Assembly: GCF_019857225.1 (NCBI RefSeq)
Contig: NZ_JAFJSY010000010.1
Location: 202,383 to 266,382, forward strand
Direction of reading: 5' to 3'
Length of the DNA stretch: 64,000 nucleotides
Source of the DNA: Streptomyces plumbidurans
GTDB taxonomy: Bacteria; Actinomycetota; Actinomycetes; Streptomycetales; Streptomycetaceae
This document shows, piece by piece, positions 61,235-64,000 of this stretch; position 1 is the stretch's first letter; every line of letters starts with the position of its first letter. A program made the position numbers and the translations under genes. The notes below the pieces were generated by a model that did not search any database, had not been told where the DNA came from, and was given only the letters and a program-made list of their open reading frames with translations.

Positions 61235-61270
61235 TACGGCCGTGGCACCCGCAGGGGCGTCACGGCCGTA
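61235..61270. terminator. Hairpin between adk and map
   Basis: Perfect 10-bp stem TACGGCCGTG/CACGGCCGTA (61235-61244, 61261-61270), 16-nt loop. It lies 13 bp after the adk stop. Confidence 0.7.
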
Positions 61271-61319
61271 GTGTTGTGTCGGTAACCGGTTGACGTTGTG
61301 ACGGAGAGCGCAGGACCCC

Positions 61320-62156
61320 ATGGTGCAGATCAAGAGCCCCGAGCAGATCGCCAAGATGCGGGAGGCGGGGCTGGTGGTGGCCGCCATCCACGCGGCGACC
61401 CGTGAGGCGGCCGTGCCCGGCGCCTCGACGAAGGACCTGGACCAGGTCGCGCGCAAGGTCCTCGCCGAGCACAACGCCAAGCCCAACTTCCTGGGCTACG
61501 GCGGCTTCCCGGCCACGATCTGCACCTCCGTGAACGAGGTCGTCGTGCACGGCATCCCGTCCGACGAGGTCGTCCTCAAGGACGGCGACATCATCTCCAT
61601 CGACTGCGGCGCGATCATCGACGGCTGGCACGGCGACGCGGCGTACACCGCCTTCGTGGGCTCCGGGCACGCCCCCGAGCTGATCGAGCTCTCCCGGGTG
61701 ACCGAGGAGTCGATGTGGGCCGGCATCGCGGCGATGAAGCAGGGCAACCGGCTGGTCGACGTCTCCCGCGCCATCGAGACCTACATCCGCCGCCAGCCCA
61801 AGCCGGGCGGCGGCAAGTACGGGATCATCGAGGACTACGGCGGCCACGGCATCGGCACCGAGATGCACATGGACCCGCATCTGCTGAACTACGTCGACCG
61901 CCGCCGCGGCAAGGGCCCCAAGCTGGTCCCCGGCTTCTGCCTCGCGATCGAGCCGATGGTCTCCCTCGGCACCCCGAAGACCGAGGTCCTCTCCGACGAC
62001 TGGACCGTGATCACGACGGACGGCACCTGGTCCTCGCACTGGGAGCACTCCATCGCCCTGACCGAGCAGGGCCCCCTGGTCCTGACGGCCCCGGACGGCG
62101 GCCGGGCGAAGCTGGCGGAGCTCGGCATCACCGCCGCTCCCGACCCGCTCGGATAG
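61320..62156 (+). CDS. map: Methionine aminopeptidase, type I
   Basis: A 278-residue enzyme removing the initiator methionine. Metal ligands are in IDCGAIIDGWHGDAAYT (two Asp), GGHGIGTEMHMDPHLL (His), IEPMV (Glu) and WEHSIALTE (Glu). The start MVQIKSPEQIAKMREAGLVV is family-like; GTG 61323 is also possible. It is the usual gene between adk and infA. Confidence 0.97.
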   Translation: MVQIKSPEQIAKMREAGLVVAAIHAATREAAVPGASTKDLDQVARKVLAEHNAKPNFLGYGGFPATICTSVNEVVVHGIPSDEVVLKDGDIISIDCGAIIDGWHGDAAYTAFVGSGHAPELIELSRVTEESMWAGIAAMKQGNRLVDVSRAIETYIRRQPKPGGGKYGIIEDYGGHGIGTEMHMDPHLLNYVDRRRGKGPKLVPGFCLAIEPMVSLGTPKTEVLSDDWTVITTDGTWSSHWEHSIALTEQGPLVLTAPDGGRAKLAELGITAAPDPLG

Positions 62157-62335
62157 GGCTGCGAGCGGTCTGCGGGTGCTTAACGATCTGCCTGCTGGGG
62201 CAGACTCACTCGATTCGTCTTTCAGGGTGCGCTGACGTAGACTGACTCGTCGGCTCTCGTGCACCCGCATGTCCGCATGCGCCCGTAAGGGAAAGTGCGA
62301 GAGTCGATCAAGGTAGTCGATTCGAAGGGCGAAGC

Positions 62336-62557
62336 GTGGCCAAGAAGCAAGGTGCCATCGAGATCGAGGGCACTGTCGTCGAGTCTCTTCCGAACGCCAT
62401 GTTCAAGGTCGAGCTCCAGAACGGCCACCAGGTCCTGGCACACATCAGCGGCAAGATGCGCATGCACTACATCCGCATCCTCCCTGACGACCGGGTCGTG
62501 GTGGAGTTGTCTCCGTACGACCTGACGCGTGGCCGGATCGTCTACCGCTACAAGTAG
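62336..62557 (+). CDS. infA: Translation initiation factor IF-1
   Basis: A 73-residue S1-fold protein, [20 protein letters not shown], ending [12 protein letters not shown], which blocks the A-site during initiation. GTG 62336 follows GAAGGGCGAAGC. rpmJ starts 59 bp later. Confidence 0.98.
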   Translation: MAKKQGAIEIEGTVVESLPNAMFKVELQNGHQVLAHISGKMRMHYIRILPDDRVVVELSPYDLTRGRIVYRYK

Positions 62558-62616
62558 ATCTTGCCCGCATCCCGCTTCGGTGGGGTGGTGGCACTGACCC
62601 GGAGAACCTCAATCCC

Positions 62617-62730
62617 ATGAAGGTCAAGCCGAGCGTCAAGAAGATCTGCGACAAGTGCAGGGTGATCCGCCGTCACGGTCGGGTCATGGTCATCTGCGAG
62701 AACCCGCGCCACAAGCAGCGCCAGGGCTGA
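62617..62730 (+). CDS. rpmJ: 50S ribosomal protein L36
   Basis: A 37-residue L36, [20 protein letters not shown], with CxxC then [12 protein letters not shown]; the Cys/His set binds zinc. Start at ATG 62617 after GGAGAACC. Too short to stand out, but unmistakable. Confidence 0.97.
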   Translation: MKVKPSVKKICDKCRVIRRHGRVMVICENPRHKQRQG

Positions 62731-62924
62731 CGCAGGACCGAACCCTCTGCATCGACATCGCAGAGATTCGCGCGACGCAAGCTGAATTGTTCATACGCAG
62801 AACCCGGACGGCATACGTCGTCTGACACCCCCGGTTCGGAGGCCGGGGACCCAGTTCGTACCTGGTACGGCGGCTGGGAACCGGTTCTGCGGAAGACCTC
62901 CGAAGATCACCAGGAGCCATAGAA

Positions 62925-63305
62925 GTGGCACGCGTTTCCGGTGTTGACATCCCGCGCGAAAAGCGCGTGGAGGTCGCCCTGACCTACGTGTTCGGTATTG
63001 GCCGGACTCTCGCCCAGCAGACGCTGGCGGAGACCGGTGTCGACCCGAACACCCGAGTTCGTGACCTGAGCGAAGAGCAGCTCGTCGCGATCCGCGAGTA
63101 CGTCGACAACAACATCAAGACCGAGGGTGACCTCCGTCGCGAGATCCAGGCCGACATCCGCCGCAAGGTCGAGATCGGCTGCTACCAGGGTCTCCGTCAC
63201 CGTCGCGGTCTGCCTGTCCGCGGTCAGCGCACCAGCACGAACGCTCGTACCCGCAAGGGCCCGCGTCGCGCCATCGCCGGCAAGAAGAAGCCGGGCAAGA
63301 AGTAG
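62925..63305 (+). CDS. rpsM: 30S ribosomal protein S13
   Basis: A 126-residue S13, [20 protein letters not shown], with [23 protein letters not shown] 62925 follows CCAGGAGCC. First gene of the alpha operon part; rpsK follows 70 bp later. Confidence 0.98.
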   Translation: MARVSGVDIPREKRVEVALTYVFGIGRTLAQQTLAETGVDPNTRVRDLSEEQLVAIREYVDNNIKTEGDLRREIQADIRRKVEIGCYQGLRHRRGLPVRGQRTSTNARTRKGPRRAIAGKKKPGKK

Positions 63306-63375
63306 TCCTCAGCGGACAACGCTTCATCAGCGGTCTTCGCTGTAGGACCGACCACCTCCCCGTAGGAGTTTGTAG

Positions 63376-63780
63376 ATGCCCCCCAAGGGTCGTCAGGGCG
63401 CTGCCAAGAAGGTGCGCCGCAAGGAAAAGAAGAACGTCGCTCACGGCCACGCGCACATCAAGAGCACGTTCAACAACACGATCGTCTCCATCACGGACCC
63501 GTCGGGCAACGTGATCTCCTGGGCCTCCGCCGGCCACGTCGGCTTCAAGGGCTCCCGGAAGTCCACGCCGTTCGCCGCGCAGATGGCTGCCGAGTCGGCC
63601 GCCCGCCGCGCTCAGGAGCACGGCATGCGCAAGGTCGACGTGTTCGTCAAGGGCCCGGGTTCCGGTCGTGAGACCGCCATCCGTTCCCTGCAGGCCACGG
63701 GCCTCGAGGTCGGCTCCATCCAGGACGTCACCCCGACCCCGCACAACGGCTGCCGTCCGCCGAAGCGTCGTCGCGTCTGA
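63376..63780 (+). CDS. rpsK: 30S ribosomal protein S11
   Basis: A 134-residue S11, with [20 protein letters not shown] and [20 protein letters not shown]. It lies in the 30S platform. The gap to rpoA (155 bp) carries no rpsD, which lies elsewhere in streptomycetes. Confidence 0.98.
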   Translation: MPPKGRQGAAKKVRRKEKKNVAHGHAHIKSTFNNTIVSITDPSGNVISWASAGHVGFKGSRKSTPFAAQMAAESAARRAQEHGMRKVDVFVKGPGSGRETAIRSLQATGLEVGSIQDVTPTPHNGCRPPKRRRV

Positions 63781-63935
63781 CGTACGGCTGCTTCCCAGCA
63801 GGCTTCGGGTTCGGGCGGTACGGCTCTGCAAGGGCCGTATCGCCCTTACCCTTGCAGTACCCGTCCCTTTTGCCGGGGACGGCTCCGTCGGACGTCAAAT
63901 AGCGGGCGTCCACGAAAGAAGGATCTGATCCACAC

Positions 63936-64000
63936 ATGCTGATCGCTCAGCGTCCCTCGTTGACCGAAGAGGTCGTCGACGAGTTCCGCTCCCGGTTCGT
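63936..64000 (+). CDS. rpoA: DNA-directed RNA polymerase alpha subunit, cut by window end
   Basis: The first 21 codons, MLIAQRPSLTEEVVDEFRSR then F, match the start of the actinobacterial alpha subunit. ATG 63936 follows AAAGAAGGATCTGATCC. The rest lies beyond the window. Confidence 0.95.
   Translation, partial: MLIAQRPSLTEEVVDEFRSRF

Overview
The window is very GC-rich, uses GTG and TTG starts freely, and carries a gene order typical of Streptomyces. Markers are a mycolic-type hadAB dehydratase pair behind rpmG, two lipoprotein genes between rplA and rplJ, and the complete str, S10 and spc ribosomal clusters. I read it as a core chromosomal segment of a Streptomyces species. All coordinates and motifs were read by eye; nothing was searched against a database.

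Positions 1-11000 hold the end of a complex I operon (nuoL, partial, then nuoM and nuoN) followed by an HtpX-like protease, a YccF-like membrane protein, a broken SMI1/KNR4-like gene, an APC permease, a GlsB/YeaQ protein and yajQ. A tRNA-Tyr gene follows. Behind it lies the C-terminal end of a tyrosine recombinase, the scar of an integrative element. The locus corresponds to the tRNA-Tyr site used by SLP1 in S. coelicolor. A methyltransferase gene follows.

Positions 11000-27800 are more variable. They contain an MFS transporter fused to carboxypeptidase-regulatory-like domains, a Nudix hydrolase with a short N-terminus, two NAD(P)-binding proteins, an amidohydrolase-like protein lacking expected catalytic residues, tRNA-Thr, tRNA-Met, rpmG, hadA/hadB, a TetR-efflux pair with matching operators, murB, a second TetR with its own operators, an unknown gene, adenosine deaminase, an aspartate-type aminotransferase and tRNA-Trp. 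This part is rich in short tandem repeats (periods of 11, 13, 14, 17, 23, 27 and about 16/32 bp). It also has a roughly 176-bp unit present four times, covering the end of tetR and the start of the next gene.

Positions 27900-42000 are secE-nusG, rplK-rplA, two paralogous lipoproteins, rplJ-rplL with an L10-type leader, then rpoB-rpoC. Positions 42000-47600 are a DUF1707/DUF4190-type membrane protein and the str operon (rpsL, rpsG, fusA, tuf). One acyltransferase gene separates this from the S10-spc-alpha series (rpsJ to rpsK), which includes secY, adk, map and infA and runs into rpoA at the right edge. This half is dense, mostly co-directional and translationally coupled at many junctions. 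Its leaders carry hairpins, including an 18-nt hairpin repeated exactly before rpsL and rpsJ.
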